DNA from: Heterohyrax brucei | Lineage: Eukaryota > Chordata > Mammalia > Hyracoidea > Procaviidae | DNA: 64,000 nucleotides | Direction: 5' to 3' | Assembly (NCBI GenBank): GCA_028571685.1 | Contig: CM053152.1 | Location: forward strand, 24,002,001 to 24,066,000 | Shown: positions 21,456 to 33,910 of the stretch, in pieces | Position numbering within the stretch: position 1 is the stretch's first letter | How the letters are laid out: each line of letters begins with the position of its first letter | Made by a program: the position numbers and the translations under genes | The notes under the pieces: model-generated | Database searches by the model: none | The model's input: the letters and a program-made list of their open reading frames with translations, nothing else | What the model was told of the DNA's origin: nothing

Positions 21456-21765
21456 TGTTCAGTGAGTGGGGACCGTGGTGGTACTGTGGTAGGATTCCTA
21501 CCTCCTACGGGTGAGGCCTGCGTTTGATTCCCAGTCAGTGTACATCACGCGTAACCACCGCTCATCTATCACTGTGTCGCTCTGCTGCTGAACAGGCTTC
21601 AGCAGAGCTTCCGGACTAAGGCAGGCTGGGAAGAAAGGCCTGATGATGTTCTTTCAAAAATCAGACCGTGCAATCCTGTGGATCATGACGGTCTGCTCCA
21701 CAGTCGATCCAGGGGGTGGTGCCGAGCCACCCAGAATTTAGTTCTGACCTGCGTGGCGTCGTCAT
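21456..21765 (+). mobile_element. tRNA-Gly-like SINE
   Basis: The first ~75 bp ('ggtggtactgtggtaggatt', then 'cctcctacgggtgaggcctg' and a B-box-like 'gtttgattccc') resemble a mammalian tRNA-Gly. They are followed by a non-tRNA body. It abuts an RTE copy, and its head differs from the AfroSINE head. Confidence 0.65.
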
Positions 21766-22520
21766 GAGGCAGCTCCACGGCAGCCACCAACAACGGACGT
21801 TCAATGAAAGGACACAGACATTTCATGAGGCAGCAGGGCTTTTTCGTGGTCTCTTTGTTAAGGGGAAAACCCCCCCCCAAAGCTTCTCTCAAATACACAT
21901 CAGTTTAGAACTAAAAGAAAAGGAATAAAAAATCTCACAGCTTGGCGTGAAAAACTGACAGTGATGAGACTGTGCCCGTGGAGTCCCTAGGCTAACTCAA
22001 GCAAACAGGCCATCTGAGTCCTTCCTGGGGCTCCGAGGGTCCGGCCTCACCACCACCTTTTTGTCCCAGAAAGCAGTGGACCAATATAAAGTAACTTAAA
22101 TAAACAAGGGGAAAAACTGTAAAAATGAATGGGAACTCTCAGTTCTTTTTTTGCCTAGACTTGTTTTATTCGTTCCTTGTTGCTATTCCTGGAAAAATGC
22201 TGTTGTAATCATCTCTTCCAAAGTGAGTTACTTTGCTCTGTCTTGAGAGAAGGAATGTATTTCTGTGAGCCAAAAATAAAATAAATGCCTTTAGCCTTTA
22301 TATACCACAGTTTGCCTAGTGTCAGCTGAAACAACTCATCATTATTTCTACAAATCTTGACAGGAAAAATTTTTTTCACACAAAAAGTAGCTAGAAGACC
22401 CAGGCTTTTGATTTTCCGTTAATGCAAGTCTGTTTTTTGTAACAAAAATAATGAGCATGAAATCTATTGATTTTTGTTTTCACTGAGGCCTTTTTTTTTT
22501 TCTTTTTGTCTTTTTCCAAG

Positions 22521-22601
22521 CTTTGCCACTGGCTGTGTTGTGAAAGGAGGAAACGTGAGGTGCTCCTGCAAACCAGGCTACACAGGAACCCAGTGTGAAA
22601 G
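22521..22601 (+). CDS. LAMA3: LAMA3 exon: LE repeat (residues 132-159)
   Basis: A strong T-rich tract and acceptor ...ttccaag|C; donor GAAAG|gtgggt; 81 bp. Encodes '[20 protein letters not shown]' and ends TGTQCER. Phase 2 in and phase 2 out. Confidence 0.96.
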
Positions 22602-22898
22602 GTGGGTGCTGCCCCACCCCGGGGACCAGTGGGAGGACTCTACAGGCAGGCACCAGCCAGGGGTGCAACTTCACTAGGTCAAAGCTCAGAGCCAGGGGTG
22701 GGGCTGTTAGTTTCCCTGAAGGCTGGAAAAGGTCCCCAGGATAATACAAAACTGCTCACTTAATAAATCATTAACTTTCTTCTTTTCCTTGTTTCACAAG
22801 TTTGATTTGATTAGGAGGCCAGCCCTTCGTATACAAGCAGCCACATGTAACTCTGTGTGACTTCCTACGTGTCCCTGCCATCCCCCACCTCCCACCAA

Positions 22899-23081
22899 AA
22901 AACAAAAACAAAAAGACCAAAGACCAAACGCATTGCTTTCAAGTTGATTTAGACTCACAGGGAACCTTTAGGACAGCGTAGAAGTGCTCTATAGAGTTTC
23001 TAAGGAGCACCTAATGGATTTGAACTGCGGACATTTTGGTTAGCAGCTGTAGTGATTAAGCATTATGCCACCAGGGTTTCC
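22899..23081 (-). mobile_element. AfroSINE, antisense
   Basis: A-rich start, then 'aaacgcattgctttcaagtt' to 'gccaccagggtttcc'. Confidence 0.87.
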
Positions 23082-23131
23082 CCGACACATGCCCTGTGGA
23101 ATAGGGAATCCCTAATCTTTCACACAAGGGA

Positions 23132-23164
23132 CAGTTGTAGAGCAGTTGTAGAGCAGTTGTAGAA
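23132..23164 (+). repeat. Three tandem copies of an 11-bp unit
   Basis: cagttgtagag repeated three times, the last copy ending in aa. Confidence 0.9.
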
Positions 23165-23599
23165 TTCTCTCCTATGCTGGAAACACATGTTCAGTTCCTA
23201 GATCAGTGGAGGCTCGCTTGTTGTTATGATTCCAGAGAGGTTTCAGCCGGGCTTCCAGGTGTACCAGGGCTGCCAGGCCAGGCAGTCTGCTTTGTGGCAA
23301 CCCACAATTCCTCATACATACAGCTGCACCTCTGTGTGTCTCTACAGACTGTCTTTACCCTGCATATCTCTTCTGTATCCCTACCCTCATCCTCATCTCT
23401 GACTGCCCAGCACACGTCTCTGCACTGCTCCCCGTATCCCTATACACCTGTGTCTCTCACATGCAGGCATCTCCATGTATTCTACCTACCACATACACGT
23501 GCACCTACGTACTCATACACACTTGCACACACACTGCTGTACCCCCTGCACTGTATTATGAACACTCTAAAGGCAAAGTCTCTGTCATACTCCCTTATT

Positions 23600-25415
23600 C
23601 TTTTTTTTTTAAATATTGTGTTTTGGGTGAAGGTTTATGCAGTAAACTAGGTTCCCATTTAGCAACTGGGATACAGTTTGTTCAGTGACATCAGTTACAT
23701 TTCCTTCAGTGGGTCAACATTCTCTTTCAGTGCATTCTCTTGGCTCCACTTCTGGCGCTCTAGTTTCCCTGACTCCTTTCCTTTTCATTTTTACTTTAAA
23801 GTAATTGTTGGCGTTTTGGTTTCAGATAGTCTTTTTTCCCTAATATGACACCGTACTCATGGGTAGTCTCCTTTGTTTGGTGTGCCACTGTGTTATTTTG
23901 CTAAAAGGTGGTCTCGTGGGATAGTTTTCAGTTCAAGGTTTAAAGACTACATCAGAGCAGTGGTCTCAACTGGTCCAGCAAGTCTGAATTTTTGAAGAAT
24001 TTGAGTTTTGTTCTACTTTGTTCTCCATTCTGTTAGGTCTCTGGGAGTGGGATTGCTGGGTAATAAGGTATGTCTATTTATAGCTTTTTGAGGAAAAGCC
24101 GTACTGTCTTCCTCAGTGGTTGTACCATTTTACAGTCCCTCTAGCAGTGGATAAGGGTTCCAGTCTCACCACATTCTTGCTAGTGTGTGTTGTTACCTGC
24201 TTTTCTTTTGTTTTTAATCAATGCCATTTTAGCCTGGGTGAGAAGATATTTCACTGTAGTTCTGATCTACATTTCTCTAATGTCTAATGATCATGAGTGT
24301 ATTTTTACTTGATGGTTGGGGGCTTGAATGTCCTCTTAGTGAAGTACCTGTTCATGTCATTGTCCTTTTTGTCTTTTTGTTGTTAAGTTGTTGAAGTTTT
24401 CTATAAATTTTAGGGATTAGACCAATATGGGATATGTCACCTCTTAAGAGTTTTTTTCCAAATCTATAGGTTGGCTTTTTACTCTTTCAGTGAAGCCATT
24501 TGGTGAGTGTACAAGTCTTAACTTTTTGTATGATCCCAATTACGCATTTTGTCTTCTGGGGTTTGTGCACTTGTTTGCTTGCCTGTTTTGTTGGTTAGCC
24601 TAACTACTATCTGTGGGAAAACTATGTTTCATTGTTTTCTCCATAAATTTTTTCCAGGAACTTCATAGTTTTAGGCTTAACATTTAGATCTTGCATTTTG
24701 AGTTAGTTTTACTGGATGGTGTGTTTCTATTTTCGTTTTTCTGCAAGTGGATATTTCGTTTTCCCAGCACCATATATTAAAGCATTTCTTCTCCTTTGAG
24801 TGGATTTGGACCTCTTGTTGAAAATCAGTTGTCCATAAATGGCTGGATTTATTTCTGTGTTCTCAACTCTGTTCCATTAGTTGTATGTCTGTTGTTGAAC
24901 CAATACCTGGCAGTTTTGATTACAGTAGCTGTGTAGTATGTTTTTATATCAGGGATTGTGAGGCTACCTACTTTGTGCTTCAGTACTGCTTTGGCTATTT
25001 GAAGCATCTTTCCTTTCTGTATATACTTGGTCATTTGTTTTTTAATTTCAGTAAATAATCTTGTTTTGTATTGGGATTGAATTGTATTTGTAGATCACTT
25101 TCAGTAGATTGACATTTTCACTATACTAAGTCTTCCAGCGTGTGAGCACAGGATGTCCTTCCCTTTGTGTAGGTCTCTTGTAGTAGTGGAAACCCTGGTG
25201 GTGTAGTGATGAAGTGCTGCGGCTGCTAACCAAAAGCTTGTAGTTTGAACCCACCAGGCACCCATTGGAAACTCTGTGGGACAGTTCTACTCTGTCCTGT
25301 AGGATTGCTATGAATCAGAATGGACTCGACAGTGGTGGATTTGGTTTCTTGTAGTAGTGTTTTATAATTTTCGTTGTGTGACTCTTGTATGTCGCTGGTT
25401 AGGTTCATTCCTAGG
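23600..25415 (-). mobile_element. LINE-1, 5'-truncated, antisense
   Basis: T-rich start, 3' UTR and ORF2 C-terminal half. Reverse-strand 24849-25034 has 'KTYYTATVIKTARYWFNNRH', typical of L1 ORF2. Stops and frameshifts are present. A SINE sits inside it. Confidence 0.85.
25189..25346 (+). mobile_element. AfroSINE inserted in an L1, 13-bp TSD
   Basis: Full-length sense copy with perfect direct repeats tcttgtagtagtg at 25176-25188 and 25347-25359. It is younger than the L1 it interrupts. Confidence 0.94.
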
Positions 25416-25838
25416 TCTGCCAATTCGCTGCTTCTGAATCCCTGGTGTTTAGCATGTGCAGTAAATGCCTATTTAACAAAAGAATAAATGTTTCAGGAGT
25501 GTATATTCAATTATAAAGGCCCACAGAGCCAAGCTTTAGCTATGCATGAACAAATTTTTGTGATTAGGTGCCACATGTAAGACATTCGGTTGCCTGTTAT
25601 GAAAGTATAAAAAATACTTCTGATCTAGCTGGAAAGATATAACTACATATTTGGGAAATGTAACAATGTAAGGAAAAGAGCTAAATGAATCATACCAATG
25701 ACGTATTTTAAATTTAGAATAACTTTACCACAAATCAGTATACATTTATGATAAAAAATTATATAATGCTGATGACAAAGAACCAGTGAGGCCATCACAC
25801 CCCACACCACCATGTTGTACTCTTACATGGTCTCATAC

Positions 25839-25985
25839 CAAAAACTTCTTGTCACTGAGTTGATTCTGACTCATAGCAACCATACAGGACAGAGTAGAAC
25901 TGCCCTGTAGGGTTTCCAAGGATCAAATGGTGGATTCAAACTACTGACTTTTTCATTAACAACTGAGTTCTTAACCACTTCGAGC
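25839..25985 (-). mobile_element. AfroSINE, antisense
   Basis: 'cttgtcactgagttgattct' to 'ttcttaaccacttcgagcc'. Confidence 0.83.
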
Positions 25986-26231
25986 CTTATTATTTGCTTA
26001 CAGAAAACCACTTTTAAAATCTTACTGTATTTTTTGCTGTAAATTCTTACAGATTGTTTCTATGTGCAATACTTTTTTAAAAAAACTAGATTCCTGCTTA
26101 CTTCTGCTTTGTCTTGTTTTCTCATTTAATAATATATTAACATCTTTCCATACCAGTAAGTACTAATTAACGTCATGTCTGTAACCAAAACAAGTGTCCA
26201 CTGAGGTTCTGTAATCCTGTGCTGTTGGTCT

Positions 26232-26464
26232 TTGGGAGTCCCTGGGTAGTGTCGATAACATGTTTGGCTGCTAATTGAAGGGTTGGAGGTTCAAGTCCAC
26301 TCAGAGGCACCTGGGAAGAGAAGCCTAATTATCTATTTCTGAAAAATTAGCCATTGGAGACCCTGTGGAGCATAGTTTTACCCTGAAACACAGTAGGGCA
26401 GTTCTACTCTATCCTGTTGGGTCTCCATGAGTCAGAATCCACTCAGTGGCAGTTGGTTTATTGT
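26232..26464 (+). mobile_element. Long AfroSINE variant, sense
   Basis: 'ggagtccctgggtagtgtcg' head, 'ccattggagaccctgtggag' centre and 'tcagtggcagttggttta' tail. Confidence 0.83.
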
Positions 26465-26705
26465 TGATCTTCAAGATCATTTTACTATTCTCCATTTAAA
26501 GCAGCACTAAAATCAAATCCTCACAGCTTAATACTTGTGCACATAAATCCCTAAACATAACTGTAGAAGTGCATTACTTGAGTCAAAAGATGGACCCATT
26601 TTTTCAGCCTTTTGATACATTTTGCCAAACTGTTCTCCAGAAAATTTCTATCAGCATTTCTACCAGCAGTGAAAGGGAACTACTGCCTGTGCTACATACC
26701 CAGAA

Positions 26706-26848
26706 GTCACTGCCACTGACTTGATTCTGACTCACAGACCCTAGAGGATAGAGTAGAACTGCTCCATAGCGTTTCTAAGGAGTGCCTGGTGGATTTGAAC
26801 TGCTGTCCTTTTTGTTAGCAGATGTAGCACTTATCCACTATGCCTAGA
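26706..26848 (-). mobile_element. AfroSINE, antisense
   Basis: 'agtcactgccactgacttga' to 'cttatccactatgcctag'. Confidence 0.82.
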
Positions 26849-26869
26849 TAGCAAGAGAATGGCATTATA

Positions 26870-28400
26870 TCTCTTTTTTTTTTAAAAAAAAGTATTTTAT
26901 TGTGATTAAGTGAACGTTTACAATCCAAGTTAATTAGCCATACAAAATTCCATACACACACCTCTGTGCAACTCTAGCAGCTCTCCGAACCCTGTGACAG
27001 CATACTGTTGCTTTCCATCTTGTACTTCTTGTATTCATTTGACCAACTCCTGTCCTCTCCTCTCTACCTTCCCACCTCATTTTTATAGAGGAGCTGCTTC
27101 AGCAGCCTCATATCTTATAGTCTGGTCTGACTTTTGTCTAAGAGTTGTCCTTGGTACTAGTTTTAGCTAGCAGTGAGTCTAGGGGCAGTGTTCTCAAGGG
27201 ATCCTCAAGGATGTTGGACCATCAGGTCTGGTCTTTTAATTGAATTCTACATCTGTGCCCCCATTTGTCTCATGTTACTACAGAGAGTCTATATTGTGTT
27301 CCCTGTCAAGGCAGTCACTGGTGGTGGCTGAACACCATCTAGTTCTGGTCTCATATTGATTTAGTCTCCAAGTCATATATTGCCTTCTGTTTCCTAGGCT
27401 CATGTGTTCCTCATATCTTTGGTGTCCTTTCTTATCCTCTTCTCTAGGTAGAGCTGGGACAAATTGATACTTCCTAGATGGCAGCTTGCTAGCTTTTAAG
27501 ACCCCAGACACCGTGCACCAAAGTGAGATGCAGAACAATTTCTAAAAAAGGAAAGCTATGCCAGTTGACCTAGATGTCCCCCCAAAAGATGTCCCCCAGA
27601 CTCCCACTCCTGCTGCTCTGACCTTGGAAGTTTTGGGTTGTATTTACAAAAACTTTTAGCTCTTGGTATAGTCCGACAGAGTTGATCTCCCTTCTATTGC
27701 ATGCTGTCACGTCTTTCACTTAACCCAGTTCCTATCTACTACATAACCTCAGAGTACGCATCTCCTTCCCATCCCATTGTGGTAACATCAAAGATTATTA
27801 TCTTCTGTTCTTAGCTCTTTCCTTGAGACCTCATAATAGTGGTCTTCTACAGTATTTGTCCTTTTGTGACTGACTGATTTCCCTCAGCATAATGTCTTTC
27901 AGATGACTGCATGTTATCAAGTGTTTCCCAAGATCATTGTTGTTCTTTATGATTGCATAGTATTCCATTGTGTGGATGTACCATAGTTTGTTCACCCATT
28001 CATCTGTTGGTGGGTACCTAGGTTGATTCCATATTTTTGCTGTTGTGGACAGAGCTGCAGTAAACATTGGTGTGCATTTGTCTGTTTGTGTGACAGCCCT
28101 TATTTCTCTAGGATATATTCCAAGCAGTGGGATTGCTGGATTATATGGTATGTCTATTTCTAGTTTTTTAGGAAATCACCAGATCAATTTCCAAAGTGCT
28201 TGTACCATTTTAGATTCCCACCAGCAGTGCAGATGAGTTCCAGTCTCTCCACAACCTCTCCAACCTTTATCGTTTTGTTTTTTGGATTAATGTCAGCCTT
28301 TTTGGAGTGAGATAGTATCTTACTGTAGTTTTGATTTGAATTTCTCAAATGACTCATTGTACCTTATTTTAATTTACATTTCTTTGTTTAATAATCTGAC
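26870..28400 (-). mobile_element. LINE-1 3' end, antisense
   Basis: Reverse poly-A, 3' UTR and ORF2 C-terminus. Reverse-strand 27831-28067 includes 'WYIHTMEYYAIIKNN', diagnostic of the L1 ORF2 end. 5'-truncated. Confidence 0.88.
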
Positions 28401-28708
28401 TGGGGTTTGTGTGTGTGCGCGCACATGCACTTTCATTGTTTATTGACCATTTGTCAGTCTGATTTTGTAAATTATTTTCCAGATCTTTACACATGTTTTT
28501 CCTGTTGGAATGGTCTTTTATGTTTTTCATTGATTTGTATAGATTCTTTGTATAGAGAAGAAATTAACCCTTCATAAAATATAATGCAAATAGTCTCTGT
28601 TATTGTTTTATTTTGCTTCTTTAAAATTCTGGAGTGAATTTGGGACTATTCCATCCCTTTCTATACTGTGAAATAGTCTTAGTAGTATAGGAGATAACTC
28701 TTCTCTAA
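28400..28708 (-). mobile_element. Older L1-like 3' fragment, antisense
   Basis: 'catttgtcagtctgattttg' and 'tttcattgatttgtatagat' type pieces resemble older L1 ends. Boundaries uncertain. Confidence 0.4.
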
Positions 28709-28764
28709 CAGCCAAGCCAAGCCAAGTGCTGTCGAGTTGGATCCGACTCATAGCGACTCATAGC
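28709..28764 (-). mobile_element. AfroSINE fragment at an L1 junction
   Basis: 'gccaagtgctgtcgagttgg' plus a repeated 'gcgactcatag'. Only the head-side ~55 bp is present, at the exact point where the L1 reverse transcriptase sequence ends. Confidence 0.7.
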
Positions 28765-31700
28765 TTGGTAGAATTCTGCGTTGAAACCATCTGGGCCCGG
28801 GCTGTTTTTTGTTGCTAGTTTTTGGATGCCTTTTCCAATCTCTTCCTTTGTGATGGGTTTATTAAGTTATTCTGCTTCACCTTGTGATAATTTTGGTAGG
28901 TGATATGAATCAAGGAATTTGTCCATTTCCTCTAGGTTTTATAATTTGTTAGAGTACAGTCTTTCATAGTATTCTGTTATGATATTTTTTATTTCTATTA
29001 GATCTGCTTTGACAACTGCCATCTCATTTCTTATTTGGGTTATTTGTTTCCTTTCCCATTTTTTTTAGTAAGTTTAGCCAATGGTTTGTCAATTTTGTTG
29101 ATCTTTTCAAAAAAACAGCTTTTTAAAAAAAATTTAAAAGAAATTTCAATTTGTTTCAATTGTTTTTCTATTCTCTAATTCATTTAGTTCTGCTCTTTAT
29201 GATCTGTTTTCTTTTGGTGTCTGAGGGGTTCCTCTGTTCTCTCTCTACTTGTTCAAGCTGTAGGGTTAGTTCTTTGATTTGGTTTCTTCCTTCCAGATGT
29301 GTGCATTTATGGAGATAAACTGACCTCTGAGCACTGCTTTGGCTGTATCCCATAGGTTCTTGTAGGAAATGTTTTTGTTCTCATTGAAATCCATGAATTT
29401 CTTTGTTTCATCCTTGATTTCTTGTATAACTCATGGTTTTTTGAGCAAGGTGTTGTTCAGTTTCCAAGAATTCCACTTTCTATCTATGTTTTTTTCTGCC
29501 ATTGATTTCGACTTTTATGGCTTTATGATCTGAGAAGATGCTTTGCATTAATACAATGGTATGGATTTTGTTGAGAATTGCTTTTGTGTCCTCCTAACAC
29601 ATGGTCTATTCTGGAAAATGTTCCATGTGCATTTGAGTAGAAGGTGTAGTTGTCCACTGATAGATAGAAAGTTCTGTATATGTCAGTATGGTCTAGTTGG
29701 TTAGTTCTAGCAATAAGGTCTTCTGTGTCTTTATTGAGCTTTTTTCTAGATGATCTGTCCAATTTTGAGAGTGGAATGTTGAAGTCTCCCACTATTATTG
29801 TCGAGTGATCTATCTCATTTTGAGTGTAGTCAGTGCTTCTTCGATGTATTTAGGTGCTCTAATATTAGGTGCATAAATATTTAATATTGTTAACTCCTGT
29901 TTGTGTATTGAATCTTTCAGCAATAAATAGCATCCATCCTTATCCACAATGGTGGATTTTACATTTAAATCAATTTTATCTGAGATTAGAATTGCCACAC
30001 CTGCTCTTCTTTGTGTATTGTTAGCTTGATATATATTCTTCCATTGTTTAATTTTCATTTTGTTCCTACCTTTAAGACCAAGGTGAGTTTCTTGCAGGCA
30101 ACATATGGATGGGTCATGTCTTTTGATCCAAAATGTCATTTGATGTCTCTTTACTGGAGCATTCAGTCCATTCACATTCAATGTAATTATTGATATGTAT
30201 GTGTTCAGTGTGCTGCCATTGTGATATGTTTATTTTTGTTTTGATGTTTTCTCTGTTCTTATTAATGTGTTCTGGGACATTCTTCTTTCTGAGTTAATTT
30301 TTCACCTTTTTCAGAGTGGGTTTTGTGGTTGTTCAGACTCCTGCATTACATTTCTTGATTTGATGTTTTGGATCTTTATTGTGCTTTATGGCTGCCCCTA
30401 TAATCCCCCTTAATAAACTGTATATAAGCCCAATTTCAATTACTATCATTCTTGTCAACTTCCTCTCCACCTGGAAGGACTATTAACGACTGTAGTACAT
30501 CCCTATTTTAAATACAATGGCATGATAATTTTCATGATATGATCGCTGGATTATTTCTTTCACTATTATACCTTTGATTGAGTTTGGAGCCTTCCCTGAG
30601 TAGGATTCTGGGTGATGTGTCCTGTATTTGCTTCTAAAATATAAAGTTAGTGGTTTTATTCTTCTAAGCCAAGAGATTCTTTCAGTATTTCTTGTAGCTT
30701 TGGTTTGGTTATTATGAAGTCTCTGAGTTTCTGTTTATCTGTGAATGTCTTCATTTCATTTTCATATTTGAAAGATAGTCTTGCAGGATATATAATTCTT
30801 GACTGGAAGTTCTTCTCCTTCAAGGCTTTGAATGTGTCATGCCACTGTCTCCATGCCAGCATTGTTTCTGCTGAGAAATCCGATGAAACCCTACAGAGTT
30901 TCCCTCAGAATGTTAGCTTTGCTTGGAGTCTTTCTTCCTTTAAGAGTTTCTGCCTATGTTTCATTTTGTTAAGCTTGATTATAATATGTGTTGAAGTCTT
31001 TCTTTTGAGCTCTACATTGAGTGGCATTGAATATGTATCTTGGATGTCTATATTCTCTTCTTTGCTAATTTCTGGGAAGTTTTCTGCCAGCAACTCAGCC
31101 ACAATACTCTCTGTGTTCTCAGGTGTCTTGCCCTGTTCAGGAACTCCAATTAATCATAGATTGTTCCTCTTAATAGAGTCCCACATGCTTCTTAATGCTT
31201 CTTCATTTTTCTTTTTCTTTTTTTTTTTCGCTGATTTCTCCTCATAGATGCTGGAGTCAGTAGCTGTGTCTTCCAGGTCAGAAAGCCTGTTTTCCATTTG
31301 TTCCATTCTATTTTCTTGGCTTTGAATTGAAGTTTCTGTCTCTTTGATTTTGGTCTTGATCTGTTGGATTTCAGAGTACTTGTGTTCCATCAGATTGAAC
31401 AGCTTGCTTACTTTTTCATTTTTCTCTGCTGCATTTTGCATAAGGTCTAGGAGGGCTTTCTATAGAATCCTTTTGTATTCACCTTCCAATAGTTTCAGAA
31501 AGGTCTCTTTGTCTGGCAAGTTCTTTGTTGCTTTCTTTTGGGGGCCTTCTGAAGCTATGGGTGATTTCTTCATTACACTTTTATCCAGAGTTTGTTGCTT
31601 CCTGGACATCATGTGAGTCAGTAGAGGCTGGAAGAGATGGTGTGAGGATGGAATGCAGTTGTTTCTCTAGGCCATCTTAAAATGAAAGGTAAAATATATC

Positions 31701-32690
31701 TGACAGGTTCCAAAGTCAGTCAGGTTTTCAGGTATATAGGTTCTTCTTCCCAGCTGGCAAAGTAAGCACATCTATATTGAGCCCCAGACATTATAAACTA
31801 GCTCAAAATATAGAAGGGCTACTGTCTGGCCCCAGCTGTAGGTGACACTGTGTAGAATGCTGCTTTTCTGCCAGAAAAGTGCTCTCTTCCAGGCAGGCAC
31901 TGTCTCCCTGCCCAGGAATTAGGTCCAGCTAAGGCCTCTGTATGGGTGTTTCCACCTCCCAGTGGAACAGAATGGTGTCCCTTACAAGCTCAGCCAGCTT
32001 GGTTACAGGCTGCTCTATGGTAGAGTCAGAAAAGAGAGGCCAAAGGTGCTGAGATGCACAGAGTCCACAGCCTCTGTTGCCAGGCCCCAGCTGGAGGTGA
32101 CACTGTGTAAAATACTGCTTTCCTCCTGGAAAAACACTCTGCTCTGGGCAGGCACTGCCTCCCAGCTTAGGAACTAAGTCCAGATGGGGACCCCTATGGG
32201 TGTCTCCACCTCACAGTGGATCAAGAAGGCGTCCCGTACGAGCTCACTGCCTGCTTCAGTATTGGCTACTCTATGGCGGAGGTGGAAAGAGAAGTCAAAG
32301 GTGCTGAGATGAACAGAATCCAAAGCCAGGCTCTCAAAATATGGCTATTTTGCCTGCCGATCCCACCTGCAGTGCATCTAAAATTAGCTGCTAGTCAAGT
32401 CCCAGCTCCACCGGCTAGCTGAGACAGAGAAAAGAAAAGTTAAAATGGTGAGTTACCTTTGGTCTGTGTAAGACAGCTCTCACCAAGAGTGAGGTCAGCG
32501 AAAGAGAGGAGGTTTTGCATTCAGTGGTATGAAGTCCAAATTAATGGCCCTGTGCCGCATCCTAGGTCTCACTAGGTGTCCAGAAGGCTCTATTTAATTA
32601 TCAGTTCAGGTCTTGGTTTCCAAAGGGATTTAGGGAGATGTGTGTTTAGTCCTCCATCTTGAATCTGCCCCCCCCCCCCTTTAAATTCTA
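28765..32690 (-). mobile_element. LINE-1 5' part: 5' UTR, ORF1, endonuclease, start of RT
   Basis: Read on the reverse strand, the 5' UTR is 32690 to about 31620. ORF1 pieces follow: coiled coil 31154-31441, RRM 30905-31102 and C-terminal domain 30656-30862. The ORF2 endonuclease is at 29810-30181 (start 'MNVNGLNAPVKRHQMTFWIK') and 29523-29792 ('MGDFNIPLSKLDRSSRKKLN'). The start of RT ends near 28765 at a [10 protein letters not shown] motif. The rest of ORF2 is missing, so this is the unusual opposite of a 5'-truncated L1. Frames are broken. Confidence 0.88.
31823..32330 (-). repeat. Tandem ~254-bp monomers in the L1 5' UTR
   Basis: The same landmarks recur about 254-255 bp apart: 'ggtgacactgtgta' at 31841 and 32096, and 'tatgggtgt' at 31941 and 32195. 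Two diverged direct copies, perhaps with a partial third. Tandem promoter monomers are well known in mouse L1. Confidence 0.8.
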
Positions 32691-33809
32691 GATATACAGC
32701 AGCTAAGTTTTATAATAGATATGTCAATTTTTCTTTTATTCTTTAGAGTTTCAGGCACTGGTATCATGCTTACAGAGATTATATAAATATGTTTCTTTTA
32801 AAGTACTATTAGGGTTTTATTTTTGATAGTAACATTTTTATTTTGCTGAAAGTTTGGAATGTAGCCTTTGGGTGGCACTGCATGTTATATGGCAGGTAGA
32901 TTTTAAGTCACAAATTAAAGCAAAAGCTAGCCAGTATTCAAATATTTTTCAGTATTCCAACATACCATCTCTCAATAAACAAGGGGCCATGTTGCATGGA
33001 ATATACTTGGTACTTGGTTCCATGCCAGGAGCATATTGATCAGGGTGAGATGTTCATGCCAGAGGCCTGAGGGAACCAGATTGGTGGGGGAAATAGTGGA
33101 TTCACCCCTGAATATGTACTCACTGGGTGAAATGGAGACAGATGCTTCAGCTGTTTTCCTTCCCTCACTCAAAAATGCTCACATTCCTGTGCTCTGTGTG
33201 CTTCTCTCTTTTGTCATATTCATTTATTTAAGTTCACTGAAGTTAAATGCATATATACAAAATTTCCATATATACTTGGATTTGTTTATGAATACTTTAT
33301 TTGGTTTCTGTGCCATTATCATTTTGGTATCCTTGCTGGAAGTCGAAAATGCCTTTAAATGGTTGGGCAAACTTCCCCTCACTAATCTTATTAATATTTT
33401 TTTCCTTGATTATTCTGGCATATTTATTTTTCTGGATAAACTTTAGAAGAATTTTTACCAAATTTCAGAAAGAAATAAACAGAAAATCAATTAGATTTCA
33501 TAGTAAGTAAATCATTTCTAGATTAGGATTATTGAAAATGTTTTATGGAGGAGGTGGGATTTAGTGGATCTAAGAGATGACTACAACCCAGCGAAGCTAT
33601 CACGTGGAAGTTGAAGGCCAGCTGGGTGGGAGAAGTGATGCGAGAAAGCCCCAGGCATACGAGGATACCTGTCATGCTAGCACTGAATATTGGCTAGCAG
33701 GTCTATAAACTGCCCTATGGTGGAGGGGGCTATCTGAGCTTCTTTTCCATTTCAGAAAGAGGGACATTTTCCGCACTTGCTTCACATCTATTATTTATTC
33801 ATTTTTCAG

Positions 33810-33910
33810 TGAAAAATATATAGAGATCTGTCTGGCATTGTGCTCAGCACTGACAGCTGCAGCTAACAGAGCACAGTCTCTTCCCTCAAGGGTTTTACAG
33901 TCCAGTGGTG
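33810..33910 (+). mobile_element. L2-like ancient LINE fragment
   Basis: 'ctggcattgtgctcagcact' and 'ccctcaagggttttacagtc' resemble the L2 3' region. Confidence 0.4.

Larger units (their letters stand above)
18487..22520 (+). other. LAMA3: Intron with L2, RTE and a tRNA-Gly-like SINE
   Basis: Contains simple repeats, a long L2-like stretch, SINEs and an antisense RTE. 19691-20357 and 21890-22500 show nothing I can name. Confidence 0.7.

Noticed and set aside
21456..21535. A true tRNA-Gly gene
   Set aside because: The stem arms are mismatched, it continues into a SINE body, and no terminator follows the expected 3' end.
23174..23650. A 158-residue open frame on the + strand
   Set aside because: No recognisable domain, biased Leu/Ser/Thr/His composition, and it runs into antisense L1 sequence.
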